Source: Saccharothrix saharensis (GTDB lineage Bacteria; Actinomycetota; Actinomycetes; Mycobacteriales; Pseudonocardiaceae). From it: a DNA stretch of 64,000 bases. Within the stretch, counting starts at the first letter, position 1. Each line of letters begins with the position of its first letter. The DNA is taken from positions 1,860,001 to 1,924,000 of the forward strand of contig NZ_VFPP01000001.1 of NCBI RefSeq assembly GCF_006716745.1, in the 5' to 3' direction. This document shows, piece by piece, positions 28,715-37,761 of the stretch. The notes beneath the pieces were generated by a model. That model was given only the letters and a program-made list of their open reading frames with translations, had not been told where the DNA came from and made no database searches. The translations under genes and the position numbers were made by a program.

Positions 28715-28734
28715 CACGGTGCGGCGGCGCCGGT

Positions 28735-29160
28735 TCAGCGGGCCTCGTCGGCGTGCCGGCGGCCGGTGTGGCGCAACCAGAGCAGGCCGAGCACGGGCAG
28801 CACGAGCGGGACGAAGCCGTAGCCGCCGCCGAAGTCCGACCACACCGTGGCGTCCGGGAACGCGTCGGCGAACACCAGGCTCACCGCGCCCACGACGAGC
28901 ACCCCGGCCAGCTCCACGCCGCACGCCAGGTAGGCGACCCGCCGCGACACCACACCGGCCAACGCGGCCGTAGCCACGACGTACACGACCGCCGCGAACG
29001 CCGACAGCAGGTAGGCGTGCGGCGCCTGCTCGAACCGGGTGCCGATCTGCACGGCCGACCGGGCCGTGGCGGCGACGGCGAAGATCCCGTACACCGCGAT
29101 GAGCATCCGGCCGGGACCGGACCGGGTCGTCTCCTTGAGCCCGTCGCGCCGCTCAGCCAT
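28735..29160 (-). CDS. Small integral membrane protein
   Basis: 141 residues with about four hydrophobic segments: MLIAVYGIFAVAATARSAVQI, AYLLSAFAAVVYVVATAALAGVV, VAYLACGVELAGVLVVGAVSLVF and GFVPLVLPVLGLLWLRH. Its ATG overlaps the stop region of the preceding membrane gene by eight bases, so the two are translationally coupled and may form a complex. No catalytic motif is seen. Confidence 0.8.
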   Translation of the reverse strand: MAERRDGLKETTRSGPGRMLIAVYGIFAVAATARSAVQIGTRFEQAPHAYLLSAFAAVVYVVATAALAGVVSRRVAYLACGVELAGVLVVGAVSLVFADAFPDATVWSDFGGGYGFVPLVLPVLGLLWLRHTGRRHADEAR

Positions 29161-29536
29161 GCGCGGACCAGAGCTGGTCGAGCCGCAGGACCATCACCGG
29201 CACGCTCAGGCACGCCACGGCCAGCACACCGGCACCCCACCGCGAACGGTCGCCCAGCGCCCAGAACGCGCCGACCGGCAGCACCGCGATCGACGCCAGC
29301 AGGTAGCCGAAGAACGTGGGCAGGTCGACCCCGCCCCGGTCGGCGCCGAGCACGCGGACCGTGGCCACCACCGACTGCACGAGCAACCCGGCTTCCAGCA
29401 GCACGACCACCGCGGCCAGGCCGAGGGTGGGCTTGGTGGCGAGCGTGATGGGCCGGTCGGTGACGACGAGCACCAACGACCACAGGGCCGCGACGAGCGC
29501 CACGACCGTCAACGCGGTCGCGAGGACTTGAATCAT
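29153..29536 (-). CDS. Small integral membrane protein, coupled partner
   Basis: 127 residues, mostly hydrophobic, with about four TM helices: IQVLATALTVVALVAALWSLVLVV, LGLAAVVVLLEAGLLVQSVVATV, FFGYLLASIAVLPVGAFWAL and GAGVLAVACLSVPVMVL. It is the first gene of a two-gene unit. The ATG at 29536 has a modest GGAG-containing leader. Paralogue-like pairs of this type are common in actinobacteria; their role is not known to me. Confidence 0.8.
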   Translation of the reverse strand: MIQVLATALTVVALVAALWSLVLVVTDRPITLATKPTLGLAAVVVLLEAGLLVQSVVATVRVLGADRGGVDLPTFFGYLLASIAVLPVGAFWALGDRSRWGAGVLAVACLSVPVMVLRLDQLWSAHG

Positions 29537-29858
29537 CTCCAGCTTCCCGGTCGGAACGGACTCACCGCCGCAACCTACCCGGCGTCACGACACGCCTGCT
29601 CGAAGCCCTCGTGCGACCGGGCGAGGCCGAGACGGCGGTGGGAGCGGTGCGCGTCCACGCGCTTCTGCCCGACGTGAACCGCCCGACCACCTCACCGTCC
29701 CGTTCGGCCGGCGCCCGGCTCGTCGTCGGCGAGCAGGGCGACGATCGCGGGCACCGTCCTGCCTGGTGGCTGCTGGTTCCACCCCGTCACACGCGTGCTG
29801 CGGTGCGGATCAGGTGTCGGACGCGATACACAGGGCGTCGACGGTGGAGGAGGGGTCC
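29537..29858. other. Intergenic stretch between divergent genes
   Basis: About 320 bases upstream of both the membrane pair and the NACHT-LRR gene. Frames here give low-complexity arginine-rich translations only. The GGAGGAGGGG just before 29859 is the ribosome site of the NACHT-LRR gene. No other element is recognised. Confidence 0.5.
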
Positions 29859-32800
29859 GTGGAGCCGGTGGTCCTGCGGGTGGGTGGCACGCTGGTCGGG
29901 TCGGCGATGAGGTTGTGGCTGACCAGGCGCCAGGGCCGGGCCGAGCGCACCGCACCGCTGGTCGACCTGATCGGGGCGAGGCTGACCGACGACTTCCAGC
30001 GGCGACGGTTCCACCGCGAGGTCGAGGCGCTCGTGGACGTCGTCGCCGAACGGCTCCTGCCACTGTGCCGGCAGGAGGCGCCGGGCCTGACCGAGCAGGA
30101 CCGGCTCGCCGCGATGGCCGAGGTGGCGTCCGCGTTCGACACGGCCGACCTGTCCGACGCCGGGTTGTTCGAGGTGGACGTCGACCCGGCCAAGCTGGCC
30201 CGCCGCTTGCGCGCCGAGCTGCCCGCCGGGGCCGGGCTCGGCGAGGCGGCCTCGTGGTTCTACACCGTGCTGCTGGACGAGTGCTGCGCGTGCTTCGTGC
30301 AGCTCGTCGTGCACCTGACGCCGTTCGCGGCGCGGGCGAGCGCCGAACTGCTGGGCCGGGTGTCCGGTCTGTCCGAACAGGTCGGTCACGTGCTCGCCCG
30401 CCTGCCCGCGCCGACGGTCCTGGCTCCGCACGGCACCGCGAACGACGCCGGGTTCCGCACCCGGTACCTGCGACTGGTGAGCGAGTCCCTGGACGACATC
30501 GAGCTGTTCGGCGTGGACGTGCGCCGGTTCCGGCCGCGGACCACCTTGAGCGTGGCGTACATCAGCCTGTCGGTCAGCGGGGCGCAACGACGCGGGGACG
30601 TGGCCGACGAGGTGACGTGGTGGCGTGAGGGGTCGCGCGACCGGCAGGACGGCGCGGTGCGGGTGGAGCGCGCGCTCGCCGCGAACGACCGCATCCTGAT
30701 CCGCGGTGAGGCGGGTTCGGGCAAGTCGACGTTGCTGCGCTGGTTGGCGATCACGGCGGCGCGCGGGGCGTTCCGCGGAGATCTGGCGGACCTCAACGGC
30801 CGCGTGCCGTTCCTGATCAAGCTGCGGGGTCACGCCGGCCGAGGCCTGCCCGGTCCCGAGGGATTCGTGGCGGACGCGGCGCAGCCGCTGGCCGCGATGA
30901 TGCCGCCCGGTTTCGCCCACCGGCAACTGGAGTCCGGCCGGGCCCTGGTGCTCGTGGACGGCGTGGACGAGCTGCCCGCGGCCGAGCGCGCCGCCGTGCG
31001 GGTTTGGCTGGGCCGGCTGACCCGGGCGTTCCCGGACGCCCGCTGGGTGCTGACGTCACGTCCCGGTGCGGCGGCCGCGGAGTGGTTGCGGGCGGAGGGC
31101 TTCGGGTCGGCGTTCCTCGAGCGGATGAACGCCGCCGACGTCCGCGCGTTGATCCGCCACTGGCACCGGGCCGCGCGGGACGCGGGCGGTCTGCCGTGCG
31201 ACGAGGCGGACCTGCCCCGGCACGAGGGCGCGTTGCTGAGCCGGTTGGAGGCCAACCCGCACCTGCGGGCCCTGGCCACCACTCCCCTGCTGTGCGCGAT
31301 GCTCTGCGCGCTGAACCTCGACCGCCGCACCTTCCTGCCGCGCGACCGCCTGGAGCTGTACCGCACCGCGTTGACCCTGTTGCTGGACCGCCGCGACGCC
31401 GAGCGGCACATCCCCGGCGCGGCGGAGCTCACCAGCCAGGACCGCCGCCACCTGCTGCGCCACCTGGCCTGGCGGCTGTCGGTCAACGGCCGGTCCGAAC
31501 TCGGCCGCGAGGAAGCCGTGCGCCGCCTGGCGGACCGCCTCACCGCGATGCCGCGCGTGGCGCACGACGCGGAGACCGTGCTCGACCACCTGGTGCACCG
31601 CAGCGGCGTCGTGCGCGAACCGGCGACCGGCCGGATCGACTTCGTGCACCGCAGCTTCCAGGAGTTCCTGACCGCCGAGGAGGCCGCCGATCAGGGCGAC
31701 ATCGGCCTGCTGGTCGATCACGCGCACCTGGACCAGTGGCGCGACGTCGTGGTGATGGCCGCCGGCCTGGCGATCGCCCCGCTGCGCGTCGAACTCCTCA
31801 CCGGCCTCCTCGACCGCGCCGACGCCGAGCCGCGGCACCGTCGACGTCTCCACCTGCTGGCCGCGGCGGCGATGGAGTCCGACCCGGCCCTGACACCCGG
31901 GCTCGCCGACCGCCTGGAACGCTGCCTGGCCGAACTCCTGCCGCCCCGCCGCACCCTGGAGGCCCGGTCCCTCGCGGCAGGCGGCGAAGTCCTGCTCCCC
32001 CGGCTGCTCGCCGATCCGAGGGACCTGTCCGAAGCAGCCGCCGCGGCGACGGTCCGCACCGCCGCGTTGATCAACGGCCCGGACGCCTGGCCCGTGCTCG
32101 AACGGTTCGCCCGGGACCCCCGCCACGAGGTCCAGCGCGAGCTGGTCAAGGCCTGGCACTACTTCGACCCGGCCGAGTACGCCGACCGCGTCCTGTCCGA
32201 CGCACCGCTGATCGACGGCCAGGCCACCGTCCACGACCAGGACCTCCTCCCCCACGTCGGCACGCTGCGCCACCTCACCGACCTGACGGCGAACCTGGAG
32301 AACCTGATCGACCTGGACCTCCTCGCCGATCTGCCGCACCTCACCTCCGCGTCGCTCGGCGGGCGGTTCGACGACGTCACGCCGCTGTCAGGCCACCGGC
32401 GGCTCCGCTCGCTCCTGCTCAGCTCGAGCCTGCCGGTCCGGTTGTCACAGCTCGTCGACCTGGACCTGGAGAGCCTGTACTTCTACCCGCGCGGCCACCC
32501 CGCCGAGCTGGCCGACCTCCCGCGGCTGCGCCGGCTGTCGAGCCTGGGCGTGCGGCAGCCCGCCTCCGCCGCCGACCTGGACCTGCTCGCCGGTCTCCGC
32601 TCGCTGACGCGACTGGCCGTCTACGACCACCCCGACGGCGCCGACTTCGCCGCCCTCCACACGCTCGACCGCCTGTGGGAGCTCGACCTCGGTCACATCG
32701 CCCACCCGGGACCGCTCGGGATCGACGGCGGACTGCGGCACATCGCCCGAGCCCTACCGTGGCTGGAGGAGGTCGGGTTCGTCAACGTCACCGACGTGGG

Positions 32801-33155
32801 CGACCTCGGCGAGCTGGCCGCCTTCCCGAACCTCCGGCGGACGTCGCTGCGCCACTGCGCCGTCGACGACCTCTCGCCGCTCGCCGCGATCCCGACCCTG
32901 GACACCCTGCGGCTCTCCGTGCCCGTCCCGGCCGGCCACCTCGACCAGGTCAAGGCGCTGACCCGGCTGTCGGTGCTCGACCTCCTGCCGAGCGAAAGGG
33001 CCGAGCGGATCGACCTGTCCCCGTTGGGGGACCGACGGTTGATCGTGCGCGTCTACGGCGACGACCACCGCGTTTCGGGCGTCGGTCCGGGCATCACGGT
33101 CGAGCGAGCCTCGCGCCGTGCCGCCAGACGTCGACCGCCGCGCCGATCGCCGTGA
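29859..33155 (+). CDS. NACHT NTPase with N-terminal helical domain and C-terminal leucine-rich repeats
   Basis: 1098 residues. The first 240 residues form an alpha-helical domain (EPVVLRVGGTLVGSAMRLWLTRR start, AERTAPLVDLIGARLTDDF) of the type seen N-terminal to bacterial NACHT proteins. The NACHT core has Walker A GEAGSGKST (about 283-291), Walker B LVLVDGVDELP (about 362-372) and VLTSRPGAAAAEW. FVHRSFQEFLTAEEAA marks its end. From about residue 800 come leucine-rich repeats (LADLPHLTSASLG, LRSLTRLAVYD, LDRLWELDLG). This is the domain order of eukaryotic NLRs and of anti-phage bNACHT proteins. The GTG at 29859 follows a strong GGAGGAGGGG. The extreme C-terminus is basic and overlaps a minus-strand gene relic. 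Confidence 0.92.
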   Translation: MEPVVLRVGGTLVGSAMRLWLTRRQGRAERTAPLVDLIGARLTDDFQRRRFHREVEALVDVVAERLLPLCRQEAPGLTEQDRLAAMAEVASAFDTADLSDAGLFEVDVDPAKLARRLRAELPAGAGLGEAASWFYTVLLDECCACFVQLVVHLTPFAARASAELLGRVSGLSEQVGHVLARLPAPTVLAPHGTANDAGFRTRYLRLVSESLDDIELFGVDVRRFRPRTTLSVAYISLSVSGAQRRGDVADEVTWWREGSRDRQDGAVRVERALAANDRILIRGEAGSGKSTLLRWLAITAARGAFRGDLADLNGRVPFLIKLRGHAGRGLPGPEGFVADAAQPLAAMMPPGFAHRQLESGRALVLVDGVDELPAAERAAVRVWLGRLTRAFPDARWVLTSRPGAAAAEWLRAEGFGSAFLERMNAADVRALIRHWHRAARDAGGLPCDEADLPRHEGALLSRLEANPHLRALATTPLLCAMLCALNLDRRTFLPRDRLELYRTALTLLLDRRDAERHIPGAAELTSQDRRHLLRHLAWRLSVNGRSELGREEAVRRLADRLTAMPRVAHDAETVLDHLVHRSGVVREPATGRIDFVHRSFQEFLTAEEAADQGDIGLLVDHAHLDQWRDVVVMAAGLAIAPLRVELLTGLLDRADAEPRHRRRLHLLAAAAMESDPALTPGLADRLERCLAELLPPRRTLEARSLAAGGEVLLPRLLADPRDLSEAAAAATVRTAALINGPDAWPVLERFARDPRHEVQRELVKAWHYFDPAEYADRVLSDAPLIDGQATVHDQDLLPHVGTLRHLTDLTANLENLIDLDLLADLPHLTSASLGGRFDDVTPLSGHRRLRSLLLSSSLPVRLSQLVDLDLESLYFYPRGHPAELADLPRLRRLSSLGVRQPASAADLDLLAGLRSLTRLAVYDHPDGADFAALHTLDRLWELDLGHIAHPGPLGIDGGLRHIARALPWLEEVGFVNVTDVGDLGELAAFPNLRRTSLRHCAVDDLSPLAAIPTLDTLRLSVPVPAGHLDQVKALTRLSVLDLLPSERAERIDLSPLGDRRLIVRVYGDDHRVSGVGPGITVERASRRAARRRPPRRSP

Positions 33156-33270
33156 TGTCGGTGGTCGGATCGCCGTCCACCAGCAGCGAGTCCGCGCGCG
33201 AGCCAGGCGCGACGCAGCCCCGGCCGGACAGTCCCCCATAGACGGTCGGCAGCCTGGTGGCGGCGGCCGG
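33094..33270 (-). pseudogene. C-terminal remnant of an amidohydrolase
   Basis: The minus strand encodes ATRLPTVYGGLSGRGCVAPGSRADSLLVDGDPTTDI and then VWRHGARLARP followed by a stop. This is the characteristic end of metal-dependent amidohydrolases (RG-x-IAPG-x-RADLLLVDGDPT). Nothing upstream in the same frame matches the rest of the enzyme, so only about 58 codons survive. The fragment overlaps the 3' end of the NACHT-LRR gene by 62 bases. Confidence 0.65.
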
Positions 33271-33403
33271 AACCACCCGATGACCTGCCGCCGGCTGCGC
33301 GGGTCCGCGGTGACCGGGCCGTCGCCGCCAGGTTCTGCGCACGACGGACGCGCACGGGTCGGCGGCGTGGACTCGATCACCGACTCGGACGAGCCGACCC
33401 GCG

Positions 33404-33994
33404 TCAGTCAACGCGGCCCACGCCGTGCAGCAGGGTGCCGACCACCCGCTGCGCCAGCGCGTCCGGTCCGAGGCCGTCGTCCGGACCGTGCACCGCCTCG
33501 CCGATCAACGCGTAGAACACGCGGCGGGCCCAGTCGAGGTCGGTCGCGGCGTCGAGCAGGCCGTCCTCCCGCGCCCGGCGCAGCAGCGCCAGGCAGCGGT
33601 CGTCGACCCGGCGCTTGCCCTCGGCGGCGGGTGAGTCGGCGTCGGTGAAGACGACGCCCATCGCGAACGGCCACCCGATCTTGACCCGCAGCACGTTCGC
33701 GGTGATCTCGTGCAGCGCGACCAGCGGCGGCGCGGTCTCGGGCCGGCCCGCGTCCAGCACCTCGTCCAACTGCCGCACGACGTCCGCCGCCATCGCCTCC
33801 ACCAGCGCCTGCCGGTTGGCGAACCGCCGGTGCACGGTGGTGCGCGCGACGCCCGCGGCCTCGGCGATCTGCTCCATAGACGCGCCCGGGTTGACCGACA
33901 GCACGCGCTCGGCGGCTTCGAGGATCGTCCGCACGCTGCGCTCGGCATCGGCGCGCAATGGCCGCGTGGCTCCCAAGGTGGCTCCTTTCGCCAC
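33404..33994 (-). CDS. TetR-family transcriptional regulator
   Basis: 196 residues with the TetR HTH, SVRTILEAAERVLSVNPGASMEQIAEAAGVARTTVHRRFANRQALVEAM, in the first third. The GTG at 33994 is used here. A TTG seven codons inside, preceded by AAAGGAG, gives LGATRPLRADAERSV and may be the true start. It is divergent from an SDR gene across an exact 19-bp inverted repeat, which marks it as an autoregulated repressor of that SDR. Confidence 0.9.
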   Translation of the reverse strand: MAKGATLGATRPLRADAERSVRTILEAAERVLSVNPGASMEQIAEAAGVARTTVHRRFANRQALVEAMAADVVRQLDEVLDAGRPETAPPLVALHEITANVLRVKIGWPFAMGVVFTDADSPAAEGKRRVDDRCLALLRRAREDGLLDAATDLDWARRVFYALIGEAVHGPDDGLGPDALAQRVVGTLLHGVGRVD

Positions 33995-34003
33995 ATCAAT
34001 GGT

Positions 34004-34055
34004 ACAGCTAGCCCATTAACTGGAACATGTTTGTTGCAGTTAATGGGCTAGCTGT
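34004..34055. promoter_or_regulatory. Perfect 19-bp inverted repeat, TetR/SDR divergent operator
   Basis: ACAGCTAGCCCATTAACTG (34004-34022) is repeated exactly in inverse orientation at 34037-34055, with 14 bases between. The arms are AT-richer than the surroundings. Each half is long enough to be a TetR-dimer site, so two dimers could bind symmetrically and shut both divergent promoters. Confidence 0.85.
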
Positions 34056-34101
34056 GCCTAAGATGTCTCACATAACGTCCTGCTCAGTCGTTGGAGATGC
34101 C

Positions 34102-34878
34102 ATGACCCACCGCCCCACCGCCCTCGTCACCGGCGCGTCCGCCGGCCTCGGCGTCGAGTTCGCCGGCCGGCTCGCCGCCCGCGGTCACGACCTCGTCCTG
34201 GTCGCCCGCTCCGCCGACCGCCTGCACGCCCTGGCCGACCGGCTGCGCCACGACCACGGGGTGGAGGTCGACGTCGTGCCGCAGGACCTGTCCGCGCCGG
34301 ACGCGGTCGACTCGGTCGTGTCACGGTTGCGCGGCCCCGTCCACACCTTGGTGAACAACGCGGGCTTCGGCACCGCCGGCCGGTTCGAGGACATCCCCGC
34401 CGGCCACGACCGGGAACAGCTGATGGTCAACGTGGTGTCGCTGGTCGGCCTCACCCGCGCGCTCGTGCCCGGCATGCTCGACGCCGGCTCCGGGGCCGTG
34501 GTCAACGTCGGCTCGACCGCCGGGTTCCAGCCCTCGCCGTACTTCGCCACCTACAGCGCGGGCAAGACGTTCGTGCTGAACTTCAGCCTCGCGCTGCGCC
34601 GGGAGTACCGGGGCCGGGGCATCAAGGTGCTCGCGCTGTGCCCCGGCCCGACCGAGACCAGCTTCTTCGACCGGGTCACCCCGCGTGCCGCGATCGGCGG
34701 CCGGATGATGAGCGCCGAGGCCGTCGTGCGCGCGGCCCTCGACGGGCTGGACCGCGACCGCGCCTACGTCACGCCCGGCCTGCGCAACGCCCTCAGCGCC
34801 CACCTCGTCCCGCGCCGCCCGCGCCGGATGGTGGCCGCGATCGCCGAACGCGTGACGCGGACCGTGCTCCAGCCCTGA
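34102..34878 (+). CDS. Short-chain dehydrogenase/reductase, TetR-controlled
   Basis: 258 residues. TGASAGLG cofactor motif near residue 10, NNAGFGTAGRF near 86, and YSAGK at the catalytic site with Ser in VNVGSTAG. The order resembles the DltE/YqjQ-like SDRs (VARSADRLHALADRL). The ATG at 34102 follows GGAG. Divergent from the TetR gene with the 19-bp inverted repeat between, so probably induced by its substrate or a related compound. Convergent with the membrane hydrolase, three bases apart. Confidence 0.92.
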   Translation: MTHRPTALVTGASAGLGVEFAGRLAARGHDLVLVARSADRLHALADRLRHDHGVEVDVVPQDLSAPDAVDSVVSRLRGPVHTLVNNAGFGTAGRFEDIPAGHDREQLMVNVVSLVGLTRALVPGMLDAGSGAVVNVGSTAGFQPSPYFATYSAGKTFVLNFSLALRREYRGRGIKVLALCPGPTETSFFDRVTPRAAIGGRMMSAEAVVRAALDGLDRDRAYVTPGLRNALSAHLVPRRPRRMVAAIAERVTRTVLQP

Positions 34879-34881
34879 GCC

Positions 34882-37380
34882 TCACGCACCGCCCGACAGG
34901 GTCAGGTCGCCGAGCACCACGGTCGTGCGCGGTGCCGCCACCGCGTCCGCGACCCGTGCCACCACCTCGTCGAACACCGGGTCGTCGTAGTAGTAGCTGT
35001 GCCCGCGCAACGGCGAGGCGACCATGTCCGGGTCGGGGTCGAGGAACTCCGGGTCGCGCAGCCGCACGTCGTTGCCGCACCGCACGCCCCACAGCTTCGC
35101 GCCGGCGTGCACCCGCTCCTCGGCCGTCTCCGGCCACACCTGCACCGGGCCGCCCAACGGGTCGGTCGCGCGGTGCACGTTCCACCACCGGTCGCCGAGC
35201 TCGTCGTGCAGTCGGGCCAGCTCGGCGTGGCCGAGGTAGTGCGGGAACAGGCGCGAGTACGCCCACTGCAACTGCGACCCGTAGGTGACCAGGCCGACCC
35301 GGCGCAACGCGGCGACCGCGTCCGCCTGCCTGATGTACCGCTCGCCGTCGGCCGGGTCGGGCCGCTCGGCCTCGCGGCGCAGCAACGACAACGCGGCGAA
35401 GCACACCACGCTGCCCTGGCTGTGCCCGGACAGCACGACCGCGCCCACGTCGTGGTGCCCGGCCAACCGGACCGCGCGGGAGGTCAGCTCGATGGTGGCG
35501 CGCCCGCCGTAGGGCGGCGGGCAGATCGGGTGCGCCAGGCGCGGCCAGAACGCCACCAGGTCCCACACGATCCCGACCACCGTGCGCATCTTCGGGCTCT
35601 GCCAGGTCCGCACGCCCAACAACAACAAGACCAGCACTACACCGGACACCACGAGGCTGCCCAACGCGCCGAGCTCCCGCGCGGGGACCGTCGACAGCCA
35701 GTCGGCCAACCCCGCCGGCGGCGCGGCCCGCCACTGCGGGTGCGCGAGCCTCGCCAGCGCGAGCCCGCCACCCGCCAGCACCAGCACGCCCCCCAGCAAC
35801 GCCAGCGCCCCCAGCAACCAGTGGTACCGGTACTTCGCCGCGGCCACCCGCTGCGTGAGCGCCACCTTCCCGATCCCCGGCCGATCCGGGCGTCCCGGGT
35901 AATCGGCGACGACCCCTTCCCGAACCGCCACGCCGATCGCGTGTCGCATGCAGGACACCGCGCCCACCGCGTACAGGGCCCCCGCCACCACCACGGCAGC
36001 CCAGAACCCCCACCCCTCGTGCGCCCACCGCAACCCCACCGCCACCGCCGCCGCCACCGACCCGGCCGCGAACAGCACCGCGCTGGACACCTGCCGCACC
36101 ATCGCCGCCACGACCGGCGCCAGCAGCAACGGGAACGCGATCGCCAGCACACCCCACAACCCCGCGCCCACCAGGTAACTCGTGCTCAGCACCAACCCGG
36201 CGCGACCGGCCTCGGGCACCGGCTCGCCGACCCAGTCCACCACCCGGTACGCCAACCCACCGCTGAACCCGACCGCCAACGTCGTCGCCAGCGCCGCGAT
36301 CACCACCGCCGCGTACCCGTGCCACAGAGGCCGGAACCGCTTGTCCGCCACCACCAGCTCGACCCCGCGCGCGGAGTGCCGCATCCGCACGCACGCCCCG
36401 AGCAGCACCAACAACAACAGCATCGCCAACGCCGACAGCACGTTCGTCACCGCCTCGAACCCGGCCAGCGGCGTCACCGCCCCCGACGACCCGGTCGGCA
36501 CCCGCCACAGGAACGCCGTCGCCAGCCCCGCCGCCAGCAGCAGGTACAGCACCGATGCCCACTTGAGGGCCCTCGAGTCCACCTCCCGCCGATCCGGCGA
36601 CATCACCACGCACCCGACCGCCCACGCCAGCACCAGCGCGCCCAGCCCGACCACCGTCCACGACAACACGTCCGACGGCCGATCCGGCTGCGCCGTCCGC
36701 AACGCCCCCGCGTACAACACCCCCACCACCGCACAGGCCGCAGCCACGTGCGCGTCCCGCAACACCGGCGTACGCGGCGACGTGTGCCAGAACGCGTAGT
36801 CCCCCAAGCTGCCCGTACGCGTCTCCCACACGTGGTGGGTGCCCTTGGGCTCGTACAAGAACGTCTGCCGCCCGAACCACCACAACACGGTGATGACCAG
36901 TCCCGGTGGAACCATGCCCACCAGCAACATGGCCCCGAACGGCCACCCGTCGAAGAAACCCAGGTGCTCCACCCGGCACGCCGCCGTGCCCGCGCACTGG
37001 CGCACCAACAACTCCAACGACACGTACGCCGTCGCCGTCACCAACATGCACGTCAACACCAGCGCCAACAGCCGCAGCACCGCCTCCGCGAACCGCCCCG
37101 CGCCCAGCAACGTGTAACGGGCCAGGTTCAAGATCGCGAAGGGGATCAGCACCAACCACAACGCGCGACTGGCCCCACCCGACGTGAACCGCCCCCAGTG
37201 GAACGCCTCCACCATCCGCTCCCGCCCGGTGCCCACCGCGCGCACCGGCTTGCCGGCGCGCAGGAACCGGGCGACGTCGTCCCCGGCCACCGCCGTGGGG
37301 AACGGATCACCGAGCATGTCCTCCGGCGGCGTGCCCGAGACTCCGTGCACCCGCAGTTCGACCACGTCCTCGGGACGCAT
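34882..37380 (-). CDS. Polytopic membrane protein with alpha/beta-hydrolase (GHSQG) domain
   Basis: 832 residues. The N-terminus, EDVVELRVHGVSGTPPEDMLGDP, already contains an HGVSG element typical of these hydrolases. About ten TM segments follow between residues 90 and 580. The C-terminal cytoplasmic part has VVLSGHSQGSVVCFAAL, a nucleophile elbow (Ser in GHSQG), and ends in VASPLRGHSYYYDDPVFDEVV, where the histidine could complete the triad. Lipase or esterase activity at the membrane is inferred; the substrate is unknown. The ATG at 37380 gives the conserved start. Such membrane-fused hydrolases occur in actinomycetes without characterised function. Confidence 0.85.
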   Translation of the reverse strand: MRPEDVVELRVHGVSGTPPEDMLGDPFPTAVAGDDVARFLRAGKPVRAVGTGRERMVEAFHWGRFTSGGASRALWLVLIPFAILNLARYTLLGAGRFAEAVLRLLALVLTCMLVTATAYVSLELLVRQCAGTAACRVEHLGFFDGWPFGAMLLVGMVPPGLVITVLWWFGRQTFLYEPKGTHHVWETRTGSLGDYAFWHTSPRTPVLRDAHVAAACAVVGVLYAGALRTAQPDRPSDVLSWTVVGLGALVLAWAVGCVVMSPDRREVDSRALKWASVLYLLLAAGLATAFLWRVPTGSSGAVTPLAGFEAVTNVLSALAMLLLLVLLGACVRMRHSARGVELVVADKRFRPLWHGYAAVVIAALATTLAVGFSGGLAYRVVDWVGEPVPEAGRAGLVLSTSYLVGAGLWGVLAIAFPLLLAPVVAAMVRQVSSAVLFAAGSVAAAVAVGLRWAHEGWGFWAAVVVAGALYAVGAVSCMRHAIGVAVREGVVADYPGRPDRPGIGKVALTQRVAAAKYRYHWLLGALALLGGVLVLAGGGLALARLAHPQWRAAPPAGLADWLSTVPARELGALGSLVVSGVVLVLLLLGVRTWQSPKMRTVVGIVWDLVAFWPRLAHPICPPPYGGRATIELTSRAVRLAGHHDVGAVVLSGHSQGSVVCFAALSLLRREAERPDPADGERYIRQADAVAALRRVGLVTYGSQLQWAYSRLFPHYLGHAELARLHDELGDRWWNVHRATDPLGGPVQVWPETAEERVHAGAKLWGVRCGNDVRLRDPEFLDPDPDMVASPLRGHSYYYDDPVFDEVVARVADAVAAPRTTVVLGDLTLSGGA

Positions 37381-37761
37381 GCACTCACCTGCCGTAGGTC
37401 GCCGTGAGGTGTTACCTACCGGATCGCCCACGCGCGGTGACCCGTTTCAGCGGAACTCGCCCTGATCGGCCCGCACGCCACCCCGGGCGCTCCGCCACCC
37501 GCCCGAACGTCGGCGAAACGCACCGGAATGGCAACGCGAGTCACTCGAATACATCGTCAATCGATGTGCACTCACCACTCGAAGAAGGCGATAGACCTTC
37601 ACCTGCGCAACGCGTAACGGAATGAGAACAACAGCTATCGGACGACGGGCCGCCGGTGAGAATAAGGCACCCCCCGAGCGACAACCCTGGCGGCGAACTG
37701 GCCGCACAAATGCGGAGTCGCATTTTCTGCTACAGCGGAGTGCAAGGACACAGGCGTATTC
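37381..37761. other. Intergenic region between divergent genes
   Basis: About 380 bases with lower GC from 37500 on, likely holding promoters for the receptor gene. A perfect hairpin ACATCG-TCAAT-CGATGT lies at 37551-37567. No gene is supported here. Confidence 0.5.

Noticed and set aside
34999-37407. 802-codon plus-strand frame opposite the membrane hydrolase
   Set aside because: His/Arg/Gln-rich translation with no fold-like pattern; the minus strand encodes membrane helices and a GHSQG motif.
37551-37567. Hairpin ACATCG-TCAAT-CGATGT as possible operator of the receptor gene
   Set aside because: Six-base arms are expected by chance several times in a region this size and no second copy is seen; noted only as part of the intergenic description.
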